Below, in pieces: positions 52,667-63,155 of a stretch of DNA of 64,000 nt; the stretch's first letter is position 1, and each line of letters begins with the position of its first letter. Origin of the DNA: Desulfoluna sp. Its GTDB lineage: Bacteria > Desulfobacterota > Desulfobacteria > Desulfobacterales > Desulfolunaceae. A program made the translations under genes and the position numbers. The notes under the pieces were generated by a model. The model saw only the letters and a list, made by a program, of their open reading frames with translations, was not told where the DNA came from and did no database searches. The stretch is from positions 1 to 64,000 of the forward strand of contig NZ_JAQYWB010000022.1 of the NCBI RefSeq assembly GCF_030145185.1. The letters are read 5' to 3'.

Positions 52667-54922
52667 ATGAAAAAAAAAATTGAATTACTGGCCCCCGGTG
52701 GAGACATCGATTCCATCAAAGCCGCCATTGCTGCTGGAGCGGATGCAATCTACTGCGGGCTGAATAAATTCAATGCCAGAGACCGGGCCACCAATATCGA
52801 CTTTCATGATTTTAACGGGATGGTTCATCTGGCCCACCAAAACCACTGTGCGGTGTTTCTCACGATTAATATCATGATCGTGGAAAGCGAAATCCCGGCC
52901 CTGATTCGTTTGCTGAACAAACTCGTCAACACAAAGATCGATGCCGTTATTGTCCAGGACCTGGGGCTTTTTTATCTATTATCTACTTATTTCCCAAGCC
53001 TTGATGTCCACGCCTCCACCCAGGTCAACACCCACAACGAGGGCCAGCTCCATTTTTTAAAGGCGCTGGCCGCCACCCGGGCCAACCTCGCAAGAGAACT
53101 GAACCTCGATGAGATCAGAGACTTGACGGCCACAGCCCATCAGGACGGCATGGAAACCGAGGTCTTTGTCCACGGCTCGTACTGCCTCTCCTTTTCGGGG
53201 CTCTGCTATCTGAGCTCTGTCATCGGGGGAAGATCGGGCAATCGCGGGAGATGCAGTCAGCCTTGCAGGGATCAATATATAAAGACGCCTGCAGGGAAAG
53301 ACTTCCCTTTGAACCTCAAGGACAATTCGGCCTGGCTGGATCTGGAAGCGCTCGCCGAGGCCGGAGTGGATTCCCTGAAGATTGAGGGACGCATCAAGAA
53401 ATTTGATTACGTCTATACGGTGGTCGATTGCTGGAGAAAGCAGCTCCAGCGATTCTATGAGAAGCAGCCGCTGAGCACTGACAACAGCGTCCTATATAAG
53501 GTGTTTAACCGCGATTTTTCCAATGGCTTTTTAGCGGGACAGATCCATAAAGAGATGTTTATTGACAACCCCCGGGACCATTCCATCAAGCAGCTTTCTG
53601 AGGCGGTCTCCTCCTCTTCGGATGAAACCAGGGAGACGAACCGGGTTAAATTTTATGAGGACAAGGCAGCCCTCACCGCCCGCGCCAAACATAAAATCGC
53701 CTCTTTAAACATCGAACAATGCCCTTTGCGGATCCAGGTATCAGGGAGCCTTGGCGCGCCTTTGACGGTGACGGTCACCACACCGGAGACCACCTTCCAC
53801 GTCGATTCAGAGATTCTCCTGACCCGAGAGCTTAAGAAGAAGGACCTCCCCGCCCTTCACCCGGCCCTCTTTTCAGAGCGTTTCAAGGACCTGGACACCT
53901 CAGAATTTGGCCTGAGCCCGATCTCCCTGGAGCATCTCCAGCCGGGCCTTTTTATCCCGTTCAGAGAGCTCACCATACTGAGAAAAAAAATAGCGTTCAT
54001 CTTAAATGGCGAGAGAGAGAAAGTGGCCCCCATCGACCTTCCTCTCCTGGAGAAAAAGAGCCCATCCCCCATCCCCCCGACGCTTTCGGTGGTCCTCTCC
54101 TCCCAGGATGAGCTGGCCCTTTGCCGGGACTCTTCGGCCGATCTCTTTTTCAAGCTCCCCAGCTGTTTGAAACAGGACCTCCCTTCCCTGATCGCTCTTT
54201 TTCTGGAAAACAAAACCCTGGTGCCCTGGTTTCCCTCTGTGTTGATCGGAGAGGACTACACCGCGGCCGTCGCATTGCTCCAGACGATTCGCCCCACGCG
54301 TATGGTCACCGACAACACCGGCATCGCCCATGAAGCCTCCCAAAACGGGATCCCCTGGATTGCCGGGCCGTCTCTGAATATCGCCAACGCCTTCAGCCTC
54401 CTGTGCTTAAAGGAAAAATTCCATTGCTCCGGCGCTTTTCTATCTAACGAGCTCAACCTTCAGCAGCTCAAACAGATCATCAGGCCGGATCAGTTTGACC
54501 TGTACTTCAGCATCTGCCACCCCATCTCTCTCATGACAAGCCGGCAGTGTTTACTGCATCAGGTGATCGGCTGTAAAAAAAGCATGATGGATGAGGAGTG
54601 CCTTCGGACATGCCAGAGGTCGGCGACCCTCTCCCATGCTACCCGCCACTCCCTTGTGGCCAGCAAAACAATGGGAAACTATCACTGCCTTTACGCCCAG
54701 CACCCTCTCTTGAACACGGAGATTGTGGCCGACCTGCCGGGCATGTTTTCAAGTTTTTGCGTTGATTTAAGAGAGATCCAGACCGAGACTCGGATACAGC
54801 CGGACAAAACCGAAGTGATCCAGCTTTTTGAAGCACTCCTGGCCGGAGCCCCCGAAGCAGCGGCTGCCCTCCACCAGAAAATTCAGCCTTCCACCAACGG
54901 CCAATATAAAAAAGGCATCTGA
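52667..54922 (+). CDS. Peptidase U32 family protein
   Basis: The 751-residue protein begins IELLAPGGDIDSIKAAIAAG, the U32 barrel opening, and contains the family cysteine cluster: VFVHGSYCLSFSGLCYLSSV, then GGRSGNRGRCSQPCRD, four cysteines that bind an iron-sulphur cluster in RlhA and related RNA hydroxylases. Despite the peptidase name, characterised members hydroxylate rRNA or tRNA or modify ubiquinone. The C-terminal half (from about 350) fits the longer RlhA-like type. ATG 52667 is chosen; the upstream in-frame ATG at 52595 lacks support. Confidence 0.9.
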   Translation: MKKKIELLAPGGDIDSIKAAIAAGADAIYCGLNKFNARDRATNIDFHDFNGMVHLAHQNHCAVFLTINIMIVESEIPALIRLLNKLVNTKIDAVIVQDLGLFYLLSTYFPSLDVHASTQVNTHNEGQLHFLKALAATRANLARELNLDEIRDLTATAHQDGMETEVFVHGSYCLSFSGLCYLSSVIGGRSGNRGRCSQPCRDQYIKTPAGKDFPLNLKDNSAWLDLEALAEAGVDSLKIEGRIKKFDYVYTVVDCWRKQLQRFYEKQPLSTDNSVLYKVFNRDFSNGFLAGQIHKEMFIDNPRDHSIKQLSEAVSSSSDETRETNRVKFYEDKAALTARAKHKIASLNIEQCPLRIQVSGSLGAPLTVTVTTPETTFHVDSEILLTRELKKKDLPALHPALFSERFKDLDTSEFGLSPISLEHLQPGLFIPFRELTILRKKIAFILNGEREKVAPIDLPLLEKKSPSPIPPTLSVVLSSQDELALCRDSSADLFFKLPSCLKQDLPSLIALFLENKTLVPWFPSVLIGEDYTAAVALLQTIRPTRMVTDNTGIAHEASQNGIPWIAGPSLNIANAFSLLCLKEKFHCSGAFLSNELNLQQLKQIIRPDQFDLYFSICHPISLMTSRQCLLHQVIGCKKSMMDEECLRTCQRSATLSHATRHSLVASKTMGNYHCLYAQHPLLNTEIVADLPGMFSSFCVDLREIQTETRIQPDKTEVIQLFEALLAGAPEAAAALHQKIQPSTNGQYKKGI

Positions 54923-55097
54923 CCCCGCGCTCCCCTATAAGTAACGCGACGAAATCTTGTTGATTGTATCTTCCTGGTAACGTATGGATTGGGCCCGTAA
55001 CCACATACACGACTCGAATTTACGAGGGGGACAGATTCATTTTATTACATCGACAGATGAACGATGCGCCCCTCCGCAGAATGAACAGGAATAAATC

Positions 55098-56468
55098 ATG
55101 GATGCACACAACAGCGAACGACACAGAAGGCCGCTTTTCAGCAGTCGGTTATCCATCATCACGGTTGCCGCAGGCTCCGCCATCGGACTGGGCAATATCT
55201 GGAAATTCCCCTACATTACCGGCAAAAATGGCGGTGCCGCCTTTATCATTGTTTATCTCTGCTGCATCGCATTGATCGGTCTGCCTGTGCTGATCTCCGA
55301 TTTCATTATCGGCCGACGGGGTGGGGGAAGTGTCGTGAGCTCATTCCGGGCATTGGCCGGAGAACGAAGCCCCTGGCTCTTTGGCGGTTTTATCGCTCTG
55401 TTCGGCAGCGCGACCGTGCTGAGTTTCTACGGGGTGGTGGCGGGATGGTCCCTGGAGTACGTGGCCCGGGCAGCCTGCAATGATTTCGCCGGCAAAACAC
55501 CGGCAGAGATCGGGGGCATGTTCACCGATTTCATCACATCCCCGGTGGCCCCCATCGCGTGCCAACTGCTCTTTATGGCCATTACCGCGGGCGTGGTCTA
55601 CGCCGGGGTCAAAAAGGGCATCGAAACCTTTTCAAAGGTGATGATGCCGGTCCTTATCGGGATCATTTTACTGCTTTGCCTTCGATCCCTCACCCTTCCC
55701 GGAGCCGAGGCCGGTCTGGCCTTTCTTTTTAAACCCGATTTTTCCAAGCTCTCGGCGGCCGGGGTTCTCGATGCCCTGGGTCATGCCTTCTTTACCCTGA
55801 GCCTCGGCGTCGGGACCATGATCACCTACGGATCGTATATCGATAAAAAGGAAGATCTGGCCGTCACCGCAGTGCAGATCTGCATCGCCGATACCGTCAT
55901 CGCCCTCCTTGCCGGGGTGGCCATTTTTCCAGCCGTCTTCGCCTTTGGGGTGGAACCGGGCCAGGGGCCGGGCCTCGTCTTCGTCACCCTGCCCAACATC
56001 TTCGCCCAGATGCCGGGGGGGTATATCTTCTGCATCCTCTTCTTTCTGCTGCTGGCCGTGGCAGCCCTGACCTCCTCCATCTCCATGCTGGAGGTGAGTG
56101 TGGCCTACGCCTCCGAAGACCTCGGCGTCTCCAGAAAACGGGCGACCCTTATTTTAGCCACCCTGATCTCGCTGGTGGGGGTGGTCTGCTCACTCTCCAT
56201 GGGAAAATATGAGGCGCAGCTCACCTTTTTCGGAAAAAATTTCTTCGACCTGGCTGACTTTGCCGTCTCCAACGTTGAAATGCCCATCGCCGGAGCCCTC
56301 TCTGTGATCTTTGTCGGATGGATGCTGAAACGGAGAAAGGTAGAAGACGAGCTAACCTGCAACGGAACGCTTCCGGTCCCCCTTGTCGGAGCCTTTCTCT
56401 TCACGGCCAAATACCTGGCGCCCGTCGCCATCGCCATCGTCTTTCTTCACTCTCTGGGGATGATTTAA
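55098..56468 (+). CDS. NSS-family sodium-dependent transporter
   Basis: The 456-residue protein is a sodium:neurotransmitter symporter (LeuT fold): helix 1 reads AAGSAIGLGNIWKFPYITG, the sodium- and substrate-binding unwound helix, followed by NGGAAFIIVYL. About 11-12 hydrophobic segments follow, and SLGVGTMITYGSYI (helix 6) and LTSSISMLEV (helix 8) are typical. It imports amino acids with sodium. It stands as a single gene with a hairpin downstream at 56565. Length is near the bacterial norm. Confidence 0.92.
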   Translation: MDAHNSERHRRPLFSSRLSIITVAAGSAIGLGNIWKFPYITGKNGGAAFIIVYLCCIALIGLPVLISDFIIGRRGGGSVVSSFRALAGERSPWLFGGFIALFGSATVLSFYGVVAGWSLEYVARAACNDFAGKTPAEIGGMFTDFITSPVAPIACQLLFMAITAGVVYAGVKKGIETFSKVMMPVLIGIILLLCLRSLTLPGAEAGLAFLFKPDFSKLSAAGVLDALGHAFFTLSLGVGTMITYGSYIDKKEDLAVTAVQICIADTVIALLAGVAIFPAVFAFGVEPGQGPGLVFVTLPNIFAQMPGGYIFCILFFLLLAVAALTSSISMLEVSVAYASEDLGVSRKRATLILATLISLVGVVCSLSMGKYEAQLTFFGKNFFDLADFAVSNVEMPIAGALSVIFVGWMLKRRKVEDELTCNGTLPVPLVGAFLFTAKYLAPVAIAIVFLHSLGMI

Positions 56469-56564
56469 ACCGGTAAGGCGAACTCACACCGCCCCATTGA
56501 TGCACGCCACGTCATCCAAAAAGACACCCTCGGGTGGCGCATGTTAAACCAGCCCCTTCAAACA

Positions 56565-56588
56565 CCCGCCGGGATTTTTTCCGGCGGG
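56565..56588 (+). terminator. NSS transporter terminator
   Basis: CCCGCCGG, loop GGATTTTTT with the T run inside it, CCGGCGGG: an 8-bp perfect GC stem about 100 bases after the stop. No T tract follows, so the function is tentative. Confidence 0.5.
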
Positions 56589-56755
56589 CATTCCCCCCCA
56601 TCTCCAGGCCCCTTGATTGATATGCCCCGTCCATGTATAAACGGGACCCATATCGAGGCATGACAAGCCCCCTTTGGAGGGAATAAACGGGTTCCCACCC
56701 ATAAGCTGTCTGCCAGGCAATCTGCATGAATCGGAACATTCGGAAATCGAGCCCC

Positions 56756-57439
56756 ATGATCACCTTTGATATGAAGACCGCCATCTTCACCTACATTTTC
56801 ATCAACTATCTCTACAGCCTCGTGATCGGCTTTACCTGGTACCAGAACCGAAGGCAAAACTGGGGGATTGAAGGCTTCCTGGCCGATTTCCTGCTGAAAT
56901 CCATCGGCATGACCCTGGCCTGCCTGCGGAGCACCTTGCCCCCCATCCTCTCTGTTGTGTTCGCGAACCTGCTGATGTTTTCCGGCACCCTTTTTCTCTT
57001 TTTTGGAATGGCCCGATTCCTGAAGGTCCGCATCCCCCGCCCCCCTTTCTACCTCTACACGATCCTGTTCACCGCCCTCTATGCTTATTTCACCTTGATC
57101 CACCCGGACATCCGAATCAGAATCGTCCTCTTTTCTGGCATGCTGACACCTGTGGTTGCCGCCATGTCCTGGCTTGTCTTTGCTGTGGCAGACCCTGCTC
57201 ACCGCAAATATGCCACCCACGCAGGGATCACCTTCGGGCTGTTTGCCCTCGTCTTTATGATGCGATGTGTCTGCGCCCTCACCGGAGATCCCATCTCCAA
57301 CTATTTTAATCAGCCCATCACCGACAGCCTCCTCACCCTTGTCTGCCAGATTCTCTCCGTGGACCTCGCCTACGCGCTCCTTCTCATGATCCATCATAAG
57401 CTGGCCGACGGGTCCATGGGACAAACCGACCCGTTTTAA
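56756..57439 (+). CDS. Hypothetical seven-helix membrane protein
   Basis: The 227-residue protein has about seven hydrophobic segments spread over the whole length, and PPFYLYTILFTALYAYF and FGLFALVFMMRCVCALTG show the helical character. The layout is like the membrane-sensor halves found before GGDEF domains, but here no output domain follows. The start is uncertain (ATG 56726, 56756 or 56771); none has a strong ribosome site. A BvgS-like kinase follows after about 500 bases. Family not recognised. Confidence 0.6.
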   Translation: MITFDMKTAIFTYIFINYLYSLVIGFTWYQNRRQNWGIEGFLADFLLKSIGMTLACLRSTLPPILSVVFANLLMFSGTLFLFFGMARFLKVRIPRPPFYLYTILFTALYAYFTLIHPDIRIRIVLFSGMLTPVVAAMSWLVFAVADPAHRKYATHAGITFGLFALVFMMRCVCALTGDPISNYFNQPITDSLLTLVCQILSVDLAYALLLMIHHKLADGSMGQTDPF

Positions 57440-57958
57440 AAAGGCCGACCGATTCCGACGGATGTCCAACGCCATGCGGCATCGCATAGAAAGCATGGAT
57501 TCCCGCCTTTGCGGAAAAGACGCAACAAAAGAGCGGAAGCTTTCCCCTGTCCTTGACATTCCCGGCTTTTTGAGGCGACCGAAACGTTTTATTCACCTCA
57601 CCCGACTCTGCCGAGTTGCCTCGTGTCCGAATTTTCATGGTCTTCCGGTATCACAGCAGCCAGAGGTAACACGCGGTTTTTATGAGATTGGTCCCCGGCA
57701 GGGCCTTTCCCTCTCTCACAGGCTGAATCCTTACATGATCCGTAAACAAACGACTTGACTTCTAACATCAGCAAGTTATAGTGCCATGAATTTTGACTTA
57801 ATATAGAAAAGTTTCATGGAAAAAATCAGGGTCCGTAGCTCTATCATCCATGCCAAATCAATGCTTGAAATATGATTGATCGAAAGGCACAGAGGCCCCA
57901 TTAAACTTACAGACAGACCATCACCCGATCCGGTCATTAAACAACACAGAATCAGGCT
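57440..57958. other. Intergenic region before the BvgS-like kinase
   Basis: The 519 bases contain a candidate promoter (57755-57782). No gene is supported. ATGGATTCCCGCCTTTGCGG near 57495 is a common intergenic repeat phrase. Confidence 0.4.
57755..57782 (+). promoter_or_regulatory. Candidate sigma70 promoter
   Basis: TTGACT (57755-57760), 16-base spacer, TATAGT (57777-57782). It lies 177 bases before the kinase start, leaving a long leader. Confidence 0.45.
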
Positions 57959-60388
57959 ATGAAATACATCGTTCGCATACTTTTTATCCTTACGACCCTC
58001 TCCCTGGCTCCCCCTCTCCTTCTCCATGGAGCGGAAAACTCCCGCGCTATCCGTATCGGCATCAGTGAGAGGCCCCCTTTCTGCTCTACGGATTCAACCG
58101 GGAAGGCCCAAGGCCTCTACCCGGATCTGATCACTAAAATCGCCGTCAGAGAGCACTGGACGGTTACATTTGTTCCCGGCACCTGGACGGAAGGGCTGAA
58201 TCGGCTGCTGCGGGGAGAAATAGATCTCATCCCCCACATCGGCTATTCCCCGGAAAGAAACCGGGTCATGAGTTTCAGCCATGAGTCGGTGTTTGACGAG
58301 TGGGGCCAGGTTTTTCTTAAGCCGGGGAATCCCATCGAAACCATTGCCGACCTCGACGGGATGCGCATCGCTGTCCCGGAACATGACATCAATGGGAAAC
58401 ACTTCATCAAAACAACCGAGGCCATTGGGATCACCTGCGACATCCTCACCTTGCCCACCAATGAGGATGTCTTTCGCGCGGTTCAGCAGGGAACGGTTGC
58501 CGCCGGCGTCACCTCACAGCACTTCGGCCTCCGGAACGCCCGGAATTTCAAATTGGTTGCAAGCCCCATCCAATTTGCCCCTTTTTCTCTTTTCTTTGCG
58601 GCAAAAAAAGGGCTCCACACCGACAAACTTGCCGTCATCGACGGCTACATGCACCGATGGAAACGGGTCTACAACTCCTATTATCACGAACGGCTCTCTC
58701 ACTGGATGGGGGCGAATGCGGCCTATGAAAAAGAGATCATCCCCCCATGGCTCCTGAGCGCAATCGCTGCCATTGTCGGAATATCCGCCCTGCTGGTCAT
58801 CCTCAACAGAGCACTCAACAAGACGGTAAAAAAACGGACCCTGGAGCTGCATACCCGAAAAAAACAATACAAAGACCTGGTAGAGAGCGCCAACAGCATC
58901 ATTTTAAGAATGGATAAATACGGCCGCGTCCTTTTTCTAAACAAATTTGGTCTGGATTTGTTTGGGTACACACGGGAAGAGATCTATGGACACAACGTGT
59001 TAGGGACTATCCTTACCCCCGAAGAAGCCCGGACACACCATTTCAGTACCACCCACGAGGAACTCTTCAAGATGCCGGGGCATTACGCCCTCATTGAAAA
59101 TGAAAACATCTGCAAAGACGGCCATCCAGTCTACATCCAATGGAGCAACCGAGCGATCACCGATGACTGGGGTCATTTTCAGGAGATCTTAAGCATCGGC
59201 ACAGACATCACCCAGCGTCGGCAACTCGAAACCAGCCTTTACCAGGCCCAGAAAATGGAAGCCATCGGGACCCTTGCCGGGGGCATTGCCCACGACTTCA
59301 ACAACATCCTCAGCGTTATTTTCGGCTACACGGAGCTGGCGCAGCTCTACATTGGCGACCCCGATAAAATCCGTAAGGCCCTGGAACAAATCACCCAGGG
59401 AAGCCAACGAGCCAAAGAACTCGTCTCCCAGATCCTTACCTTCAGCCGAAAATCTCAGTCGGAAAAGCAACTGCTGCAACCGCTGCTGATTGCCAAAGAG
59501 ACCGTCAAGCTGCTGAGGCCTACCCTGCCCTCGACCATCCAGATAAAAAGTGACCTCGCCTCGAAAAGCACCATCAAAGCCGACCCCACACAGATCCATC
59601 AGGTCATCATGAACCTGTGCACCAATGCGTATCATGCCATGGAAAATACCGGCGGAACCTTGCGTGTTGCCTTGACCGATTGCCACATAGAAAAAGCCGA
59701 GTCGATCACACCGGCATCCCCCCAAACGCCCGGGGATTATATTCTGCTTGAGGTGAGCGATACCGGAAGCGGCATCGAACCAAAGATCATGCAAAAAATA
59801 TTTGACCCCTATTTCACCACCAAGGAGCCAGGAAAAGGCACAGGCCTCGGGCTCTCTGTGGTACAGGGGATTGTCAAAGAGAACAGGGGCCATATCCATA
59901 TCCAGAGCCTCCCCGGAAAAGGCACCACCTTTTACGTCTACCTGCCCATCCAGAAAAGCGAGGCCCGCCGTGCATCGGAAGCCCCAGTCCAAAAGCAGGT
60001 CACCGGCGGCAACGAAATACTCTTTGTGGTCGATGATGAAAAAAAGATCACAGAGAGCCTGTCCGAAATTTTATCGCAACACGGCTACACGGTTCGGACC
60101 TTTGCCAACGGACTAACCGCCCTGACTGCCTTTAAAAAAGCCCCTGATGCCGTTGACCTGGTCCTCACAGACTTGACCATGCCCGGCATGACCGGAAACG
60201 AGCTCGCACAGAACCTGCTCGCCCTCCGGCCGGAGCTTCCCGTGATTTTAGGCTCCGGCTACAGTGAACTCATGACCCTTGAAAACTCGCAGAAAATCGG
60301 TATTGCGGAATGCCTTCAAAAACCCATCATCATCAGCGATCTCCTTGATAAAATTCGAAAGCACCTGGATGGCCGAGAGCCCCGCTAA
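57959..60388 (+). CDS. BvgS-like hybrid histidine kinase with binding-protein sensor
   Basis: The 809-residue protein has a signal sequence (about 1-24), a periplasmic SBP_bac_3 domain (about 30-255; IRIGISERPPFCSTDSTGKA, GLYPDLITKIA, NRLLRGEIDLIPHIGYSPER), a transmembrane helix near 262-282, a PAS domain (about 300-430), HisKA with His445 in LAGGIAHDFNNILSVIFGY, an ATPase with MNLCTNAYHAM and GTGLGLSVVQGI and a C-terminal receiver (Asp738 in VLTDLTMPGMTG). The sensor domain likely binds an amino acid or small solute, as in BvgS, and the receiver lets it feed a phosphorelay. No cognate DNA-binding partner adjoins. Confidence 0.93.
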   Translation: MKYIVRILFILTTLSLAPPLLLHGAENSRAIRIGISERPPFCSTDSTGKAQGLYPDLITKIAVREHWTVTFVPGTWTEGLNRLLRGEIDLIPHIGYSPERNRVMSFSHESVFDEWGQVFLKPGNPIETIADLDGMRIAVPEHDINGKHFIKTTEAIGITCDILTLPTNEDVFRAVQQGTVAAGVTSQHFGLRNARNFKLVASPIQFAPFSLFFAAKKGLHTDKLAVIDGYMHRWKRVYNSYYHERLSHWMGANAAYEKEIIPPWLLSAIAAIVGISALLVILNRALNKTVKKRTLELHTRKKQYKDLVESANSIILRMDKYGRVLFLNKFGLDLFGYTREEIYGHNVLGTILTPEEARTHHFSTTHEELFKMPGHYALIENENICKDGHPVYIQWSNRAITDDWGHFQEILSIGTDITQRRQLETSLYQAQKMEAIGTLAGGIAHDFNNILSVIFGYTELAQLYIGDPDKIRKALEQITQGSQRAKELVSQILTFSRKSQSEKQLLQPLLIAKETVKLLRPTLPSTIQIKSDLASKSTIKADPTQIHQVIMNLCTNAYHAMENTGGTLRVALTDCHIEKAESITPASPQTPGDYILLEVSDTGSGIEPKIMQKIFDPYFTTKEPGKGTGLGLSVVQGIVKENRGHIHIQSLPGKGTTFYVYLPIQKSEARRASEAPVQKQVTGGNEILFVVDDEKKITESLSEILSQHGYTVRTFANGLTALTAFKKAPDAVDLVLTDLTMPGMTGNELAQNLLALRPELPVILGSGYSELMTLENSQKIGIAECLQKPIIISDLLDKIRKHLDGREPR

Positions 60389-60791
60389 CCCGGTGGGGCA
60401 TAGGGCATAAAAGAGGCCATACCTGGCTGTAAATTTGATCCCGGTAAATCTGACGCAGCACGAGACGATGGCAAGGTATCAAATGCGGACCACAGATCAA
60501 GTGACTCCAAAAAATTTTCATGACTGTTTTTTTGGGCCAGCAGGTACCGCCTGGTGTGCCCAAATTCATGGAACTGACTTCGCCCCCATACGCCCCTTGC
60601 AGCCTCAGCACCTGTCATGATAAATATCTGTAAGTTGTACAAATAGCACACCCCACGCCCCCTTGTCGCCTCCCCCTGGAATCATAGCCCTGCAGGTCAT
60701 GGATACGGCTCCAACTGCAACGAGGCATGAGCCATGTCGCTTGATTCTGTGTGACCCGTAAACCAGAGAGATAACGGAGCAGACAGCCTTT
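60389..60791. other. Intergenic, nothing recognised
   Basis: The 403 bases between the kinase and the YhhN-like gene show no repeat or gene; short frames there are shadows. Confidence 0.4.
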
Positions 60792-61490
60792 ATGATCCCC
60801 TTTATTCAGCACACACGATTTAAAATCGATCTGAGACGGCTTCTTTTCACGCTGTATATCCTCAATGCCTTGATTCATATCGGGCTTACCAACCTCCCCG
60901 GGCATGCCTATGCCGTCACTAAAGTCCTGCTGATGCCTTTGCTCTGCGGTTTTTTCCTGGCCACCGTCAAGGATATAAAAAAGGGAGGGGCCATTGCCTG
61001 GGCTCTCTGTGGATTATGGATGGGAAACATCTGCCTGATCTGGGGAGAGACCTCGCGGGTGCTTTTTTTCTCTGGCTCTTTCTTCACCGTGGTCGGGCTT
61101 TTCGGATATGTCCGGGTCTTCCTGCGGGAAACAAGGCAGATCAACGTTCTCTTTGTTTTTCTTCAAATACCTGTCATCTGGAGCTGCGCTTCTTTTGTCC
61201 TCGTCATGAAAGATGATCTGCATCGGATGCTGATTCCCATCTCTCTCTACATGACCCTTGTGGGGCTCATCAGCACCCTGGCCCTCGCCCGGCTTTTCTC
61301 AGAGATCCGGTCCAGAGGCACCTGGCTGATGTTTACCGGCACCCTCTTCTACATCGCCGAAAACGGCCTTTACACGGCCGACCCCTACATGACCACGGCC
61401 TCTTTTGGGGCCCACATCGTTCACCCCTGCTTTATCATGGCCCAAACCCTGATTGTCTGCGGGTACCTCCTGCACGAAAGCGAGAGATGA
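60792..61490 (+). CDS. YhhN-like membrane protein
   Basis: The 232-residue protein has about seven to eight hydrophobic segments and looks like a YhhN (lysoplasmalogenase-type) member: VTKVLLMPLLCGFFLA matches the TKPxLMPxL helix, and GTLFYIAENGLYTAD matches the helix with the SDxLLA motif. The acidic residues usually present (GD and SD) read GN and EN here, so enzymatic activity may be lost. The family otherwise cleaves the vinyl-ether bond of lysoplasmalogens. A bidirectional terminator separates it from the BCCT gene. Confidence 0.6.
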   Translation: MIPFIQHTRFKIDLRRLLFTLYILNALIHIGLTNLPGHAYAVTKVLLMPLLCGFFLATVKDIKKGGAIAWALCGLWMGNICLIWGETSRVLFFSGSFFTVVGLFGYVRVFLRETRQINVLFVFLQIPVIWSCASFVLVMKDDLHRMLIPISLYMTLVGLISTLALARLFSEIRSRGTWLMFTGTLFYIAENGLYTADPYMTTASFGAHIVHPCFIMAQTLIVCGYLLHESER

Positions 61491-61523
61491 CAGAAGGTCC
61501 CGCTGTCGCTTTCCTCTTTAAAA

Positions 61524-61559
61524 AAAAAGCCCCGCCGTCTTTCGACAGCGGGGCTTTTT
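61524..61559. terminator. Bidirectional terminator
   Basis: AAAAAGCCCCGC and GCGGGGCTTTTT form a GC stem with A and T runs on both sides. It serves the YhhN-like gene (plus) and the BCCT gene (minus). Confidence 0.85.
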
Positions 61560-61592
61560 CGATCGATCTGGAGCCTTTAGAGGGGGATAAGG

Positions 61593-63155
61593 CTAAAGAT
61601 CGTCGGTGGTAGAAAGATAAATGGAGTGTTTTTCGATCTCGTCAGCATTCATATCACCGAAGGTCGCCTTGATGTACCCCAGCGTTTTGCATGCCAGCAC
61701 CACGAAAAGGGGCATCATGGGGACAATGATCAACACTGGGAACGACTTGAGGATGTTCAGGTTGGCATGGATCAGGAGAAAAACGATAGGAATCACGGTG
61801 AGCAGCAGACACCAGAAAAGACGGAACATGGGGGAGACGTTGGCGTCTTTATCCAGGCGTTTGGTGGCGATCCCTGCAAGGGAATAGGAGGTCCCGTCAA
61901 GGGTGGTCACGGTGAACAGGACCATGGTAACGAGGTAAATCAGGGTCATCAAACCCGGAACCGGTGTCTGGCTAAAGGCCGCCTTGACGAGCTCCGTGGG
62001 CTGGCCGGACTTAATCAGCCCCACCGCGTCGATGACGCCAGTGTTCTGAAGGTTCATGGTGAAGGTCCCGCACACCCCGAAGATGATGCAGGTGCCCAGG
62101 GTGCCCGCACCGACGAGAATCAAAATAACGTCACGGAGCCTGTGGCCCTTGGAGATCTTGGTGATGAACACCCCGATACCCGGTGAGTAGGAGATCCAGT
62201 TCGCCAGGAAAAAAATGGTCCAGTACTGGGGAAAGAGGGAGGATCCAAAGGGATCGGTGTTGGTGCTCATCCGAATGTATTTGCTGAGCATCACCCCGAT
62301 GGCGTTGGTGGTGTTGTTCATAATCAGGGCGGTGGGCCCCACGATGAACACAAGGCACACGAGCCCGGCGCAGATATAAATGGTGGCGTTACTCAGCCGG
62401 GCCATCCCTTTTTCAATGCCGATGTAGGAGCTCAGGGAGAAGACCACGGAAAGAGCCAGGATGACGCCGATGCCCAGGAACAGGTTATCGGGAATCCCGG
62501 TAAGCTGGCTTAAGTTGGCGGAGATCATCGGAATCCCAAGTCCCAGGGTCAAAGCGGTGGCCGCCAGCGTCGTGATGATAAAAAGAAGGTCGACGAGCTT
62601 CTGAAACCACACGGGCAGGGCATCGTTGAACATGCTGTTCAGCACCCCGCTGAGGCTCATCCTCTGGCTGCGCTTGATGTAGAAGACGACACTGAAGGGG
62701 ACGGCCACAATCAGATAGGTGAACCATCCCGCAGCCCCCCAGTGAAACATGTTGTACGCAGCCGCGTACTCCATGGACATGGCCTTGTCGACGATGCCGA
62801 ACTGGGGATCCATATAGTAATAGATACTCTCGATGAACGCCCAGTACATGGTGCTCGCCCCCATGCCGGCGGAGAGCGCCATGGCAAAGAGCTGGAATTT
62901 GTTAAACGCCGGTTTGTCGCCGCCCAGGCGAATGCGGCCGTATTTGGAAAGGGCGAGAAACAAAAGGACAACCATCGCAAAAACAGTGTACCACAGAAAA
63001 CCAGTTCCCAGGTTGACCACGGTAAAATTGAGCATGGCGCCCATGGTACCCTTGACGGACTCCGGGTAAAGGACCGCCAGAACCCCAAGCAGCAACACAC
63101 AGGAAAAACTTACAAGGGTAAGCTTCAGGTCTACTTCAAACTTACTGAATTTCAT
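61593..63155 (-). CDS. BCCT-family transporter
   Basis: The 520-residue protein is a betaine/choline/carnitine carrier with 12 helices: STMYWAFIESIYYYMDPQFG, FHWGAAGWFTYLIVAVPFSV, and WTIFFLANWISYSPGIGVFI, which aligns with the tryptophan-rich box of BetP helix 8. Several of the box aromatics are changed relative to BetP/CaiT, so the substrate may not be glycine betaine itself. ATG 63155 follows AAGGAGTAGAG. It is encoded next to an enolase-superfamily enzyme on the same strand, which suggests that the carrier supplies that enzyme. Confidence 0.9.
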   Translation of the reverse strand: MKFSKFEVDLKLTLVSFSCVLLLGVLAVLYPESVKGTMGAMLNFTVVNLGTGFLWYTVFAMVVLLFLALSKYGRIRLGGDKPAFNKFQLFAMALSAGMGASTMYWAFIESIYYYMDPQFGIVDKAMSMEYAAAYNMFHWGAAGWFTYLIVAVPFSVVFYIKRSQRMSLSGVLNSMFNDALPVWFQKLVDLLFIITTLAATALTLGLGIPMISANLSQLTGIPDNLFLGIGVILALSVVFSLSSYIGIEKGMARLSNATIYICAGLVCLVFIVGPTALIMNNTTNAIGVMLSKYIRMSTNTDPFGSSLFPQYWTIFFLANWISYSPGIGVFITKISKGHRLRDVILILVGAGTLGTCIIFGVCGTFTMNLQNTGVIDAVGLIKSGQPTELVKAAFSQTPVPGLMTLIYLVTMVLFTVTTLDGTSYSLAGIATKRLDKDANVSPMFRLFWCLLLTVIPIVFLLIHANLNILKSFPVLIIVPMMPLFVVLACKTLGYIKATFGDMNADEIEKHSIYLSTTDDL

